From Wurfbainia villosa (Eukaryota; Streptophyta; Magnoliopsida; Zingiberales; Zingiberaceae), in contig CM045987.1 of assembly GCA_025175895.1 (NCBI GenBank), positions 31,894,113 to 31,958,112 of the forward strand: 64,000 nucleotides of DNA. The letters are read 5' to 3'. Positions 1-11,609 of the stretch are shown here, piece by piece; position 1 is the first letter of the stretch, and each line of letters starts with the position of its first letter. The translations under genes and the position numbers were made by a program. The notes under the pieces are model-generated. The model saw only the letters and a list, made by a program, of their open reading frames with translations. It was not told the DNA's origin and searched no databases.

Positions 1-550
1 ACGTTATATACCTTCTAAGGAATAATCTTATCTTAATCATACTATCTCTACTAGTCTCAATCTCAATATCAACCGAAATAGTAAATAAATAAACATATAC
101 CAGTAACATCTACTAATTTATACCGAAGCAATAAATAAGCACATAACCATAATATCAATCAAACACTAGAATAAATAACTACATGTTAATGATGAGAAGC
201 AACTCAGAAATGAAGTAGAGTATAAAAAGGACAAGCAATTATCAAAGCAATACTAGAAAGAACATAGAGTGTAAATATTATATAATCGAAGTAAACTATG
301 TAACCAAAATAATCATGTACTAAAATCTAAAGAGGTCAAAGAAGGAATCACCCACATGATATGTAGTTCGTGCTAACTATCCACATGTATAAGCATCTAT
401 CTCTAACCCAAAGTCCTTGCCTCGCCTCTATTGCACCGCTTCTTGATCTACAATTGAAGTATTAAATTTGTAACGATTAGAGCACCTAACAACCATCCAC
501 ACTTCAATCACTCTAAACTGGACTTATTGATTAACCAATTACAACATGTA
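1..550 (-). repeat. Decayed gypsy-type LTR, left part
   Basis: AT-rich stretch with no credible ORF. Around 345-430 it carries a 'gaatcacccac...' segment that loosely resembles the corresponding part of the 3.5-kb gypsy LTR at 31370-31450 and 38700-38770, in the same orientation. The sequence seems to resume after the inserted element at 7358, so I read 1-550 and 7358-8568 as two halves of one old minus-strand LTR. The similarity is by eye and weak; a different family is possible. Confidence 0.35.
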
Positions 551-555
551 AATTC

Positions 556-2143
556 TGTTGGTGCAATCAGCCCAGGTCACGATTGACCAGACTCGAGTTT
601 GACTCGAGTGATGTTTGACATAGTATGTTTGACATTGATGTCAGTTAATGTTTTGGGGAGATTGTTTATATAATCGACCTAGGTTATAATTAACCAGACT
701 CGAGTTTGACTCGAGGGAGACTTTGATGGTTGACTAGGGTTGACAATGTGATTATAGGAAAGTCCAAGCATGGGTCTTGGCAAGGTAAAGTCCAAGTCAT
801 GGGTACTTGACATGGAAAGTCCAAGTGGAACACTTGGCATTTGGGAAAGTCCAAGTCTTGAGTACTTGGCACAAGGGAAGTCCAAGCATGTATCTTGGCA
901 TGGAAAGTCCAACATGGGTTGGCAAGGGAAAGTCCAAGCTTGAAGCCCTGCATTCGAGAAGTCCAAGGGCTGATATCAAGAAAGTCCAAGGGTGAAACTC
1001 GCAAGATAAGTCCAATGGTCAAGGGCAGAAAGTCCAAGCGAGTCTGGCAGAAAGTCCAAGCGAGTCTGCGCGAAAGTCCAAGCGAGTCGGAAGTCCATGT
1101 CAGGTGTAGACACCGCTAGCACGACATACCTGGAAGCACTCAAGGTTGCGATTACGAACAAGTCATGGATGACTTGAGGGATCCGGAGGCGCGAGGTCAA
1201 TGGAGGTGGCTGTAAGGCTTAGTGCAGGCTAAGGGTGGTCTAGCAAGTACGGGACACCATACTGGGTTAAAACCTCATCGAGGTTGGCAATGATCGACAT
1301 TACGGCCGGCTCGACCGCCATGAGTCGACTAAAGCTCGATTACCATTTAGGGTCGAATTGCTGGCAAATAATCGCCATCGGAGCAGCTGATCACGTAGTC
1401 GATCGCTAATCGAGCAGGATCGCCGGCAATCGATCGCCATGGATGGCGCCGATCGCGCTGAGTCGCGAAAGCACAGACGCCCGTGAGCCGAATCGGGCCG
1501 ATTACGGGTTAGCAATGATCACAATGTCGAGACCGTGAGAGTCCTGCTAAACTTTTCCAGCGGATCGAGCTTGTCTCACAAGAATGCGGTATCACCGATC
1601 GCGGTGACTTATGGTGATCGATTCATGGAAATCTAGCCCACGCAAAGTTAAAAAGAGGAGCTCGAGGAGGATTTCAATATCGTTCTTCGGGAGCTTTCGG
1701 GCGATTCAAGGCGATTCATGGTGCATTTCAAGGCCCTTCAACCTCATCCTAGCAACCAATAAGCAAATCACTCAAACCCTAGTTTTGTAAAGTTTTCTTT
1801 ACATTTCCATTGTATTTGCTTGTATTTCTTTCGTTTATTGTTGTAAATATTTGTACGAGGTTTCTCCGCCTCCGACGTGTTGTCGAGAAGGAGTTATTTG
1901 TGATTAGTGGTTGCGTGTGCATCACTAGAGCTCTTTAGAGCTCAATCCGTGGAGTAGGAACCATTTGGTTCCGAACCACGTTATATCCTTGCGTTTGTAG
2001 TGCTTGTGTTCTTGTTGTATTTTCATTATTGTTTATTCCGCTGCGTACTAATAAGAATTGTAGCAAGCAAACACGAACAATTTCTATCAACGAACGGTAA
2101 TGCGCTATTCACCCCCCCTCTAGCGTCCAATCGATTCCCTACA
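556..2143 (+). repeat. 5' LTR of TR-GAG 1
   Basis: About 1.59 kb, from TGTTGG to CCTACA, matching 5773-7352 along its whole length. It holds a minisatellite near its start, a GATCG-rich middle part (1290-1620) and an AT-rich 3' part. The middle part is more diverged from the 3' LTR than the ends. The primer site follows two bases after its end. Confidence 0.88.
762..1100 (+). repeat. LTR minisatellite, AAAGTCCAAG units
   Basis: About a dozen degenerate units of roughly 22-30 bp, each built on AAAGTCCAAG followed by a TTGGCA-like end. The last units (1025-1095) have a different spacer (CGAGTCTG) from the matching part of the 3' LTR. Overlapping short ORFs here are by-products of the repeat. 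Confidence 0.85.
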
Positions 2144-2145
2144 AG

Positions 2146-2157
2146 TGGTATCAGAGC
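2146..2157 (+). other. Primer binding site of TR-GAG 1
   Basis: TGGTATCAGAGC, complementary to the 3' end of initiator tRNA-Met as in most plant copia elements, two bases after the 5' LTR. Confidence 0.9.
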
Positions 2158-2207
2158 AAGGCCGTTATTCAAGTTTAACAACAAAGGGAGCACGCTAGAG
2201 GGTGAAG

Positions 2208-3615
2208 ATGGATTTCCAAGAAAGGTTGGGTGACGACGTCAACATTCCACCATCCTTCGACCGCGAAGATTTCGCGTATTGGAAAGGTAGAATGATGCAA
2301 TTTTTAATGTGTGACTTTGACAATTGGATTAGTATCTTAGTAGGCTTTGACACTCCAAAAGACGACGAAGGAAGAAAAATCAAGAAGAAGAATTAGAGCC
2401 AAGACCAACTACGATATTGCAATATCAATAATAAGGTAATGAGTATTTTGCTTAATGTAATCCCCAATGACATTTTGATCAAGATAGGGGATTGTAAAGA
2501 CGCCAAGGAGCTATGGAGCAAATTGGCGAAACATTATGAAAACCCATCACCGGTCCAAGAAGATGAGTGCTCATCGGCTCAAGAGGAGGAGACCGAAGAT
2601 TTAAGAGAGTTCATCATCCTCACGAGCAGCGAGGAGCTCAAGTCAAGAAGAGTCAACTTCCGGATCGGTGGAAGAGGAGGTGGAAGAAGTAGAAGAAACC
2701 TCCACCTCTAGGATTGAGGGGGAGGAAAGAATTTCCACTCCGGAACAACAAGAAGAAGCTTCCACATTCGGTCAAGATGAAGAAGCTCCAACTCCGGCAC
2801 CTTCCACCACGGACCTAGGTAACTCAAGCAATGTAGTTTTAAATAAAAATCACATAGTTTGCTTTGAGTGTAGGGAAGTAGGACATTACAAGAGTAAATG
2901 TCCTAAAAGAGTCAAGAAAAGTTCACCCATGCCAAAAGTCAAGGATACTGGTCCCCCAACTATCAAAAGTAAGGAGCAAGTCATTTGCTTCAAATGCCGG
3001 CTATCGGGACATTACTGGAGTCAATGCTCAAGAGGGAAGAAGAAGGGGCAAGAAGGAGCTACACAAGTAGGGGGAGCTTCCAAAACTAACCCTAAGGTAT
3101 TTTTAAATAAAGCTCCTCATTCAAATAATGTCAAAAAGCATGCTAGAAATAATTTTAACAATCTTGCTATCTATCATAAAGAGCATACTAGAAATAAAGA
3201 ATTGTGTCTAGGAGCTAAGAATGTCTACCTTTCAAAGAAGGAAAAATTTGGGACTAATATTCCTAAAAATGTCATACCTAGGGAATCTATTAGGAAAATA
3301 CAAGAGCACCTAGGTTTTAACCCCAAATGGACTAGGCATATGCCTAGGAAGAACCATGCCCAAGGATTAAATCAAAATTCTAAAATTGGGCAATTAGAAT
3401 TAGAGAACCAAACCTTGAGATCAAGGCTTGAAAAACTTGAGAAGACCCTTAAAATTATGCAAAATCAATTTAAAGAGTCAAGTGATCAAAAGTCTAGGTC
3501 CAAAAGTCAAAGTCAACACCTAGGACCTAAGAGTCAAAAGTCAACCAAGGGCAAGCAAGGTTTGGGTCACAAACCTAAGCCTAAGATGACTTATCATAGT
3601 GTTTCATTTGACTAA
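2208..3615 (+). pseudogene. gag: gag of TR-GAG 1 (broken)
   Basis: Capsid/nucleocapsid protein of the gag-only element; it would form the virus-like particle that packages the RNA. I chose the ATG at 2208 (MDFQERLG...), the first one after the primer site. The N-terminal part shows the usual copia Gag pattern (FAYWKGRM near residue 25, then a helical capsid region to about 2540). A TAG at 2394 replaces what is probably a Trp codon; reading resumes in the same frame, then shifts +1 between about 2600 and 2711. The second half (to 3615) is acidic, then carries two CCHC knuckles, CFECREVGHYKSKC and CFKCRLSGHYWSQC, both with intact spacing, followed by a basic tail with a coiled-coil-like stretch (QLELENQTLRSRLEKLEKTL). 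Family assignment is firm; the product cannot be made intact from this copy. Confidence 0.85.
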
Positions 3616-5758
3616 TGGAACACAAACTAGGTCTAGGAAGACCAAGGTTACTAGGAAAGTTATCCCTAAGAGTAATCAAGGTTTGTTCCTAGTGGTTAGG
3701 GTTTCAAGGAAACCTAGGGTGGCCACTAAGAAGGTTGCAAGGGGAGTTACCCCTAGAGTCAACCTAGGTAAGACCTAAATGACCAAGGCTAACAAGCCTA
3801 GGAGGGTCATTAGGAGGATATCTAGGGAGGTTATCCCTAAGGAATACCTAATTAATCCTAGGAGCTCAAATAGATTTTGGGTTCCTAAGAGCGTGATTGA
3901 TTCACGCTAGATGAGTTTAGGGTGTGCCAACCTTGATTTGATGGGTAGTTAACTCAACCATGGCAAAGGTGGCACTTTAGGATTATTTTCAAGGTTATGG
4001 ATACCTTGGAAATAGATTTGATTTATGATCCTAAAAGATTTTAGGATGTGTCAATACATTCTTGGAATTATGAAAAATCAATCAAATTGACACAATATAG
4101 GTTTAAAGGCTATAGTGTGTCATTTTGGGTTTTTGGCACACTTGGGAGATTAGTGATAATATGACAAAATATATTTAATTATATCAAATGACAATTAATA
4201 TTAAAATTTAGGTATTATTATTATACCTATATATTTTATTTGTCATGTTTTGTTTGTCATATAACATGCCATGACATCATGCTTATTTTTAATCATTTTA
4301 TATGTCATGTTCATGTTTAGGATTAAAGTTTTTAAATGTCATGTGTTTTTAGATTTCATTTTATGCCATGACATCATGATTATGAGCATATGCTTATTTA
4401 TATCATCATTAATGCCATAATCATTCATGCATTTGATTAAAATTGAGTTAAAGACTTTGACATGACTTGGAGTCCCATTTATAAGGGAATCAAGTAGAGT
4501 TGCCTTAGAAAAATGCATGAAACCCTAGATTAGGGAGAACAAAACCCACATCTCACATCACATTGACATGTATGAGTATTTATGCACCCTAGATACATGT
4601 GAGATGCTAGGATATGAGTTGAGTTCAAGGTGCATAGTTTTTGCATCTAGATGAACTAAAACTCATCTTATTTCAATTGTGGATCATTGGGAAAGCTTGT
4701 GTACAAGTCATGTACATAGAGCTCAAGGAATATGATCCAAAATAAGGTTTTGAAAAATATTTTAAAATCATTTTAGAAAACCTTGGTGAAGTCTATCTTT
4801 TGATAGCAATCATCATTGATAGAGTTGATACAAAATAGGGCTAAAATATTGAAAATTTCAATGGTTTTGAGTTTTGTATCAAACTCACTCTTTTATGGGT
4901 AAAATAATTTTTAAATATTTTTCACCCATTGTACTGCTTATAAGTAATGTACGTATGAATTTTCACAAATTTTCAAAATACGTAGAATTACTTATGACTT
5001 TTCAAAATTCGATTCGATGTGAAATTGAGAATTTGATTATCGATCATTCAGATGATCGATCGAGATGTAGAGCGATTCGACTAATAATAGCGTAAGTAGT
5101 CGACTACTGTGATTTCGGGAAAAACAAGGTTGTTTAGCCCGTGTTCAGCTATGGTAAAGATTTCTAACTACTCTTAACCCTAGGATATGCTTTGGGAAGC
5201 ATTATAAAGGGTGAAAATCCATTGGATATGGATTAGGAAAGATGTTAGGATAATGTATCAAATTTAAGGTGGGGTGAGTTCTTGTTTGAACTTTTAACCT
5301 TATTTTTGATGGTTTAGAGTTCTTATTGGCTTAGGAACTTCCCAAGGACATTGTTAGTGCAATGGTCAAGGGGGAGCAAGCCTTTAGGGGGAGGTATCCA
5401 TCTTGGGATGATAGATGTGTTTTTCTTCTTGAAGGGGAGAAGTTATGGGGAGAATGTCATCAATTGGGAAAATTGATGGGATTTTGAGAGACCAAATTTG
5501 GAAATTAGGAGAGCGTATAGGATTGCCTTTCTTGAGTGATATGAGACTTATCACTAGGAAGATGGTAGACATCCTAGGTATTTTTGGGCCAAGGGAGAGA
5601 TAGTAAGATCTCATTGGGATATGAGACATTGACCTTCTTGGCGAGATAACCTTTTTGATGTATGTCAAAAAGGAGGAGAACTTAAAATTACTAATTTGGA
5701 AAATTGGTAAGGGAATTTGAGTTAGGGGCCTAACTTAAGGTTTGTTTTGTCAAACATC
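3616..5758 (+). other. Non-coding spacer of TR-GAG 1
   Basis: The first 300 bases are a frameshifted remnant of the Gag tail, with an 'IPKEYL-NP...FWVPKS'-like end near 3835-3890. The rest occupies the place of pol but has no pol motif. It contains AT-rich TGACAT/ATGTCA motifs (4170-4440), a conserved block at 4430-4600, and purine-rich stretches at 5340-5770. Blocks of it recur at 42246-43190, 44525-44716 and, reversed, at 32470-32700. Confidence 0.7.
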
Positions 5759-5772
5759 AAAAAGGGGGAGAT
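5759..5772 (+). other. Polypurine tract of TR-GAG 1
   Basis: AAAAAGGGGGAGAT-type purine run directly before the 3' LTR; primes plus-strand DNA synthesis in LTR elements. Confidence 0.85.
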
Positions 5773-7352
5773 TGTTGGTGCAATCGGCCCAGGTCACGAT
5801 TGACCAGACTCGAGTTTGACTCGAGTGATGTTTTGATGTTTGACATAGTCTGTTTGACATTGATATTTGACATTGATGTCGGTTAATATTTTGGAGAGAT
5901 TGTTTATACAATTGACCCAGGTTATAATTGACCAGACTCGAGTTTGACTCGAGGGAGACTTTGATGGTTGACTAGGGTTGACCATGTGATTATGGGAAAG
6001 TCCAAGCATGGGTCTTGGCAAGGTAAAGTCTAAGTCATGGGTACTTGGCATGGAAAGTCCAAGTGGGACACTTGGCATTTGGGAAAGTCCAAGTCTTGAG
6101 TACTTGGCACAAGGGAAGTCCAAGCATGGGTCTTGGCATGGAAAGTCCAACATGGGTTGGCAAGGGAAAGTCCAAGCTTGAGTCTTGGCATTTGAAAAGT
6201 CCAAGGGGTTTGATATTGGCGGCGTAAAGTCCAAGGGTGGAGTCTTGGCAGCATAAGTCCAATGGTTGGCGGCGTAAAGTCCAAGCGGAGTCTTGGCGGC
6301 GTAAGTCCAATGTGCCTTGGCGGTGTAGACAGATTAGCGTAGCGTAGTCGATGGAAGCACCTGAAGGCTAGCGCGATGGATGAACAAGTCATGGATGACT
6401 TGGAGGGATCCGAGAGGCGTGAGGCTGATGGAGGTGGCTAGAAGGTTTAGGTCTAGACTAAGGGTAGTCTAGCAAGTATGGGGATACTATACTTGGGTTA
6501 AAACCTCATCTTTGAGGTTGACAGTCGACTGACATTATGGCCGGTTCGACTGCCATGAGTTGACTAGAGCTCAATTGACATTTAGGGCTGAAATTGCCTT
6601 GCGATCGGTAGAGAAGTTGGCTATTGTGCAATCGGCTAATTGGGCGATGGGTGCTGGCGATCATTGCCATGGATGTGATCGACTTCGATTAGTCGCGAGA
6701 TGAAATGCTCCGTGGCCATTGACGATCGTCGAAATTTGGCGATCGGCGCGATGTTGTGATCGGTAGTGAGTCCGTTAGGAACTTTTCGGCGTGGATTGGT
6801 AGATTGTCTCACAGATGGCTGACTTATAATGATCGGTGATCGTAAATCTGAGTTAAAGAGGAGCTCGAGGAGGATTTCGATATTGGTTCTTTGGGAGCTT
6901 TTTTGGGGCGATTTGAAGGCGATTTGCAGGTGCATTTCAGGGTCCTTCAACCTCATCCAAGCAACCAACAAGCAAAGCACTCAAACCCTAGTTTTGTAAA
7001 GTGTTTTTTACATTTCCATTATATTTGCTTGTATTTCTTTCGTTTATTGTTGTAAACATTTGTATGAGGTTTCTTCGCCTCCGACGTGTTGTCGAGAAGG
7101 AGTTATTTGTGATTAGTGGTTGCGCGTGCATCACTAGAGCTCTTTAGAGCTCGATCCGTGGAGTAGGAACCGTTCGGTTCCGAACCACGTTATATCCTTG
7201 CGTTTGTAGTGCTTGTGTTCTTGTTGTATTTTCATTATTGTTTATTCCGCTGTGTACTAATAAGAATTGTAGCAAGCAAACACGAACGATTTCCATCAAC
7301 AAACGGTAACGCGCTATTCACCCCCCCTCTAGCGTCCAATCGATTCCTTACA
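5773..7352 (+). repeat. 3' LTR of TR-GAG 1
   Basis: Counterpart of 556-2143, about 1.58 kb. The minisatellite lies at 5994-6320 and uses GGCGGCGTAAAGTCCAA-type units at its end, where the 5' LTR has CGAGTCTG units. Followed by the target duplication AATTC. Confidence 0.88.
5994..6320 (+). repeat. LTR minisatellite, second copy
   Basis: About 13 degenerate units of 22-30 bp on the theme AAAGTCCAAG...CTTGGCA, homologous to 762-1100 but with different terminal units. Confidence 0.85.
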
Positions 7353-7357
7353 AATTC

Positions 7358-8568
7358 CCCAACAACACCACTACAATAATAATCAAGAAACAATATTCTT
7401 ATTACCCAATTAAAATGTATCCAAATCAAGACTCACCTTGCACCAATTCAATTGTTCATAGCCTCTCCGGAAGTCTGAACTCCAATCTGAACAAGTCAAT
7501 CAACTGAAGACAACACCCAATCCACAAATCCAAATCTGTAAATAAAATACCAATCAAAACTTACCTACACTGCTAATTCAAATCCAGCTTCCCAACTCAA
7601 CTCCAATTTCTAGCAAATATGGAAAATCAAAGCTTGCCCTCCTTAAATCTTCACCCAGATGATGGTTTGCCGATAGAAATGGAACCAATTGCCAATTCCA
7701 CAAATCGAATGTATAGTTGATACATAGATCAAAGCTCACAACCCACTATGACTCACAACGGTGTCACTCTTCCTTGTTGTAGAGATGATGCAGCCCAAAC
7801 TTACGGAAATCCCAAAGCTTAGAGATCACCGACTCTCATCCTTGAACCCTAGATTGATCCACAAAACATAGCCAAGGAAAACCATCGGATCCTGTTGCAC
7901 AAGGCCAACCTCACGGCGATGACTGCGAAAGTCGCTTGCGGCCGACGGATAGCTAGCCATGACGAGTGAAGATCTTCAGCATGGTGACGGTGCTCGCTGC
8001 CATCGAACTGGAAGAAGAAGGGAGGCAATTGCGCCGAAGGAGCCGGCGGCGATGCTGCGATGGAGCATTGGTTGTGCTGTGAATGCGGCTGGCAGTGGGA
8101 ATCGAAGACTGGTGGTGGCAGTCGTGGATCTGATTGCAACTATTATCGGGCAATGGTGGTTGTGTGGTTGGCCATGGGCGTGGTATCGCGTGCTAGGTGA
8201 CTGCGACAGCCGAAGGAGCTAGCTATAGGCGGGTCGACCGGTTGGAGAGAGGCGATGGTGGCGAAAGATCGAGCTCGTGAGAAGGGAAGTTAGGAAGAGA
8301 GATCGGAATCGACCTTGAGGAAGAGAAACGACGAAGGAGAAAAGGAACCAAGTCCTAAAAATTTTATCCCAAAAATTCCTATCTTTCGGATAAGATAAAT
8401 AGACTATCTCAAAGTCTAATAAAATTATCCTGAACTTTTCTAATTAAATATTAATAACTAAATTTTTTTTTAATAAATAAATAAATTTATTTATCTCATT
8501 TTAAATTATATTAGTATTATATTATATTATTTTAATTTTTATTTAATTTATTTTTTCGATATATTACA
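7358..8568 (-). repeat. Decayed gypsy-type LTR, right part
   Basis: Continuation of 1-550 after the TR-GAG 1 insertion. Its order of parts (CA-rich, then a GC-rich block at 7860-8330, then AT-rich sequence ending TATTACA at 8568) mirrors the gypsy LTR ending at 40337. ORFs in the GC-rich block overlap on both strands and show no domain, so I do not call them. Confidence 0.45.
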
Positions 8569-8697
8569 CATGCGACCTCAACAAATTTAGGGAATGAGAT
8601 ATAGTGCTCACTGGGAGAATGCCCTACTACGAGGAGGCCACAAGAGGGACGACGTGTGGATCGAATGGTGGATTGACAATCGACGAGGAAGGAATCG

Positions 8698-8701
<4 letters not shown>

Positions 8702-8761
<60 letters not shown>
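8702..8761. repeat. (TA)n microsatellite
   Basis: About 29-30 uninterrupted TA dinucleotides. YIYIYI reading frames over it are artefacts. Confidence 0.97.
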
Positions 8762-8764
<3 letters not shown>

Positions 8765-10403
8765 CATCCATCAGTACCTGTGCATACCTCTATTATCTAT
8801 TGTCCGATCGCTTGTGAACTATAGCTCAAACCTTGAATCCTAGGGGATTAGACGGTGGATAATGGAGATGTGCATAGATGTTCACGGATGAATTATGTAG
8901 GATAATATTTTCGTATATATATAAACCACATATGCAACCCATCTTTCATTTTGTTTCTCCACATAGCAACTCAATCTCACGCCACGCAAGCCTCACACAT
9001 CGACTCGATCCTCAAAGCTTTTGTTGTAAACAGAAATCGATAAATTCTTTCATTTGACTCATTTTATATTTTCCTGTACATGAATAAATAGATAAATAGT
9101 TTACTTATATTTGTATAACTATTTTCAAAATTAGAAATTAGAATATTATTTAAAAATAGTGAAATGGATGAATAAATAATTAAATCATTGAAGGATAAAT
9201 AGTTGATATTATTTCATATTCATATGTAAGTTTCATATGGTAATTAAAATGAGATGAATTGTTTTAAAAATTAAAATGGATACTCTAAAATTATTATTTT
9301 TTGTTGATATTTATTCTTTTTATATTGCTTGACCTACTTTACTATCAGTACTTCATACTGTTGATATTATAACTTTTGGTTATATAACTTTCACATGTAA
9401 ATTTTATGATGATACCTAAACGACTTGATTTAGGATGTCTATTCAAGTTTACCATAAGATATACACCTATAATTGAATAAGGCGTGATAAAAAAATTAAA
9501 GTTGAATATTAAAAATATATATGAGAAATACTAAAAATGAAAACTCTTAGCCTAGCCTTATATTAGAGTACTTGACTATCCACATGAGTTGTAGTAGTGT
9601 GAGTTGCTTATGGTTAATATTTACTTGTGCTTCAACACTATATTGTTATTTGTCGTTCCATTCCACCAGTGAGATTACTTTTAAAAAAATATCGAACTGC
9701 CATATTAGCAGCCCCTCTCAGCTACCCCTAACTGAAGATGACTTTTAGCTCATATGTCAAATGGCGTTATCACTTTATAAGAACAATGACTCAGGTGATT
9801 CACTTCTTAATTGATTATCAAATTTAGACCATTATTGATATTTATATAAATTCTATTTAAAATATTACACGGATATGTTGAATGTTGGGCAAATATATTA
9901 AGCCAATTGACATACAAATTTATCATTACGGATGCGAACAAATTCATTAAAGTGATCTAATTTATAATTAATTATGGGTTTGTGTTATTGGATGTTGACT
10001 CACATGTATAGAACCCTTTCACCTATTACCGTTAGTATTGATGAGCTATTAACGGATGGATTTGGGTATATATATATGGTGTGATCCCTGCAGGAGAGGT
10101 GATCAAACAGTTCTCTTAGTTTTCCCATTAGGCTAAGAGTTATTGGAGTCGTCCCCCTCGCACTTGTGGAAGATCTCACCTTTGCAGTTGTTTTGGCTTC
10201 CGATCTTCAGATTCTCTTGGTGATGATGTCTTTGGATTCAAGTGCACATTTATTGTATTCTTTATGCTTTCGCTTTGTTTCGCTATCACATATTTTTTGT
10301 TGATTAGATGACAAGAGCCTATGTTCAGATCGTTTAATCTATTGTCATTTTTTCTGAATCATATGTGGATGTGCGATCCATTAACGGATTGAGATCCATC
10401 AAT
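8762..10403 (+). other. AT-rich stretch, possible old LTR
   Basis: No ORF or recognised domain. A TATA-like run lies at 10065-10080, and 10404-10422 resembles a mutated tRNA-Met primer site, so the right-hand part may be the 3' portion of a decayed 5' LTR ending near 10400. I cannot locate its start or a partner LTR. Confidence 0.3.
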
Positions 10404-10422
10404 TAGTATTAGAGCACAAGGT
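10404..10422 (+). other. Degenerate primer-site-like sequence
   Basis: TAGTATTAGAGCACAAGGTT differs at a few bases from the TGGTATCAGAGCACAGG-type sites common in plant LTR elements. No gag follows, so this is suggestive only. Confidence 0.35.
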
Positions 10423-11474
10423 TAAGTGTTGCTGATAGTACAATATTAGAATACATTTTTCAACGATCTTGTCCGAATGTGTGCATTTTGTATTAGATCT
10501 CGATCTAATGCTTTTAAACACACATAATTATCGAATCTAAGGGTTGGGAATCTTAAATTTTATGTCGGATCGAAGTTTCATATTTTCCATGAAGAACACA
10601 AAGAATAGTGACATAACTGCCACCATTTTTCATCGAAATTGTCGCATTTAATCCACACAAATTGAGTCATGTGAACATCGATTGACTAATTGGATCATCA
10701 GTCGACTGCTGATCAAAAAGTATTGCATAGAATATTTTTGAATAGATTGAGAAACTTAACTGATCACCGTCAATCGATTGTTATGAGGACCAGTCAACTG
10801 ATGTACGTAAAATTTTGAATAGATTATTTGTGAATCAACTACATAACTCGACTGGGCATACCAGTCGACTGACATTTGAGTTCAGTTGACTGGTGTACAT
10901 GAACTAGGGTATAGAAGATGTGACACTCAACTGATGATATCAATCAACTATCATCAAGCATTAATTGACTGATATGCCTTAGGTTGAACACAGAAGAGTT
11001 GTTAGTCGACTGGAGCACTCAACTAATTGTGTTAGTCGATTGCTATCAGATGTCAATCAGTTGGTACTTATAAAGTCATTCACAGAATATTTTCAAGGCG
11101 ACTGAGGCATTCAACTGATATATATCAATCGACTACCATTAATATCAGTCGATTAATATTGATATGGATGAAATTAAGCACTGTTAACGTAGGGGTCTTT
11201 CTAGAGGTCATAACTTTTCACTCAGAACGAGTTTTGAGATGTTTCAGGATGTATTTTGAAGCTCGTTCAGAGCTCTACATTTGTTTCAATAGGATAAACA
11301 CCATGTAATAACCCATCTCGGACCTAAAATCCTAAACCATCACTATTGATGAGAAGTCATCCTTGAGAATCCGAGGATAGACATTCCAAAGATTTTCTAG
11401 TGAGACATGAACATGCTCTAATGAATGGGACCACAGTTTAAACATCAAAACCCTAAAATAAATTTCTTATTGTT
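10423..11474. other. Non-coding stretch rich in GTCGAC-type palindromes
   Basis: No ORF of note. Between 10680 and 11160 there are more than a dozen copies or near-copies of CAGTCGACTG or AGTCAACTGAT at irregular spacing. The same motif is dense in the TR-GAG 2 LTR (17393-17720, 43735-44060), so this could be a relic of a related LTR. From 11286 to 11474 I see nothing. Confidence 0.4.
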
Positions 11475-11609
11475 GCGGTCGCTTTTTGTATCCCTTTTGT
11501 CGAGTACTTGGGAGGGGGTGAGTTCACATGGTTGTAACAGTAATCCCTTCTCCTGTCAAAGTCAACGCAGGTTAAAGGATGTCATCAGTACTCTGATAAT
11601 GACCCTTCA
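11475..11609 (+). repeat. Inverted repeat, left arm
   Basis: Begins GCGGTCGCTTTTTGTATCCC and matches the reverse complement of 12091-12224 at roughly four bases in five. The arms face each other across about 480 bp. It could be the terminus of a foldback element or two opposed copies of one repeat; I see no clear target duplication. Confidence 0.6.

Larger units (their letters stand above)
556..7352 (+). mobile_element. Complete gag-only LTR retrotransposon (TR-GAG 1)
   Basis: A 6.8-kb element bounded by two LTRs starting TGTTGGTGCAATC and ending CTTACA or CCTACA, flanked by the 5-bp duplication AATTC (551-555 and 7353-7357). It has a tRNA-Met-type primer site, a gag gene with two CCHC zinc knuckles, a long non-coding spacer and a polypurine tract, but no protease, integrase, reverse transcriptase or RNase H. 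That is the structure of terminal-repeat retrotransposons with only gag, which need enzymes in trans. The Gag tail resembles SIRE-type copia Gag, so a SIRE-like helper is likely (inference). It inserted into an older gypsy-type LTR. The two LTRs differ visibly in their minisatellite, so it is not very recent. Confidence 0.88.

Noticed and set aside
679..1200. Overlapping ORFs on both strands in the TR-GAG 1 LTR
   Set aside because: They follow the AAAGTCCAAG minisatellite in three frames (LDFP/WTFP repeats) and have no domain.
7849..8222. ORFs on both strands in a GC-rich block
   Set aside because: Sense and antisense frames are open together because of composition. The block corresponds to the GC-rich part of a gypsy LTR.
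8532..8824. ORFs with YIYIYI runs
   Set aside because: Translation of the (TA)n tract; not a gene.
11290..11330. TGTAATAACCCATCTCGG as the start of another gypsy-type LTR
   Set aside because: It resembles such starts, but I found no second copy, primer site or duplication in the window.
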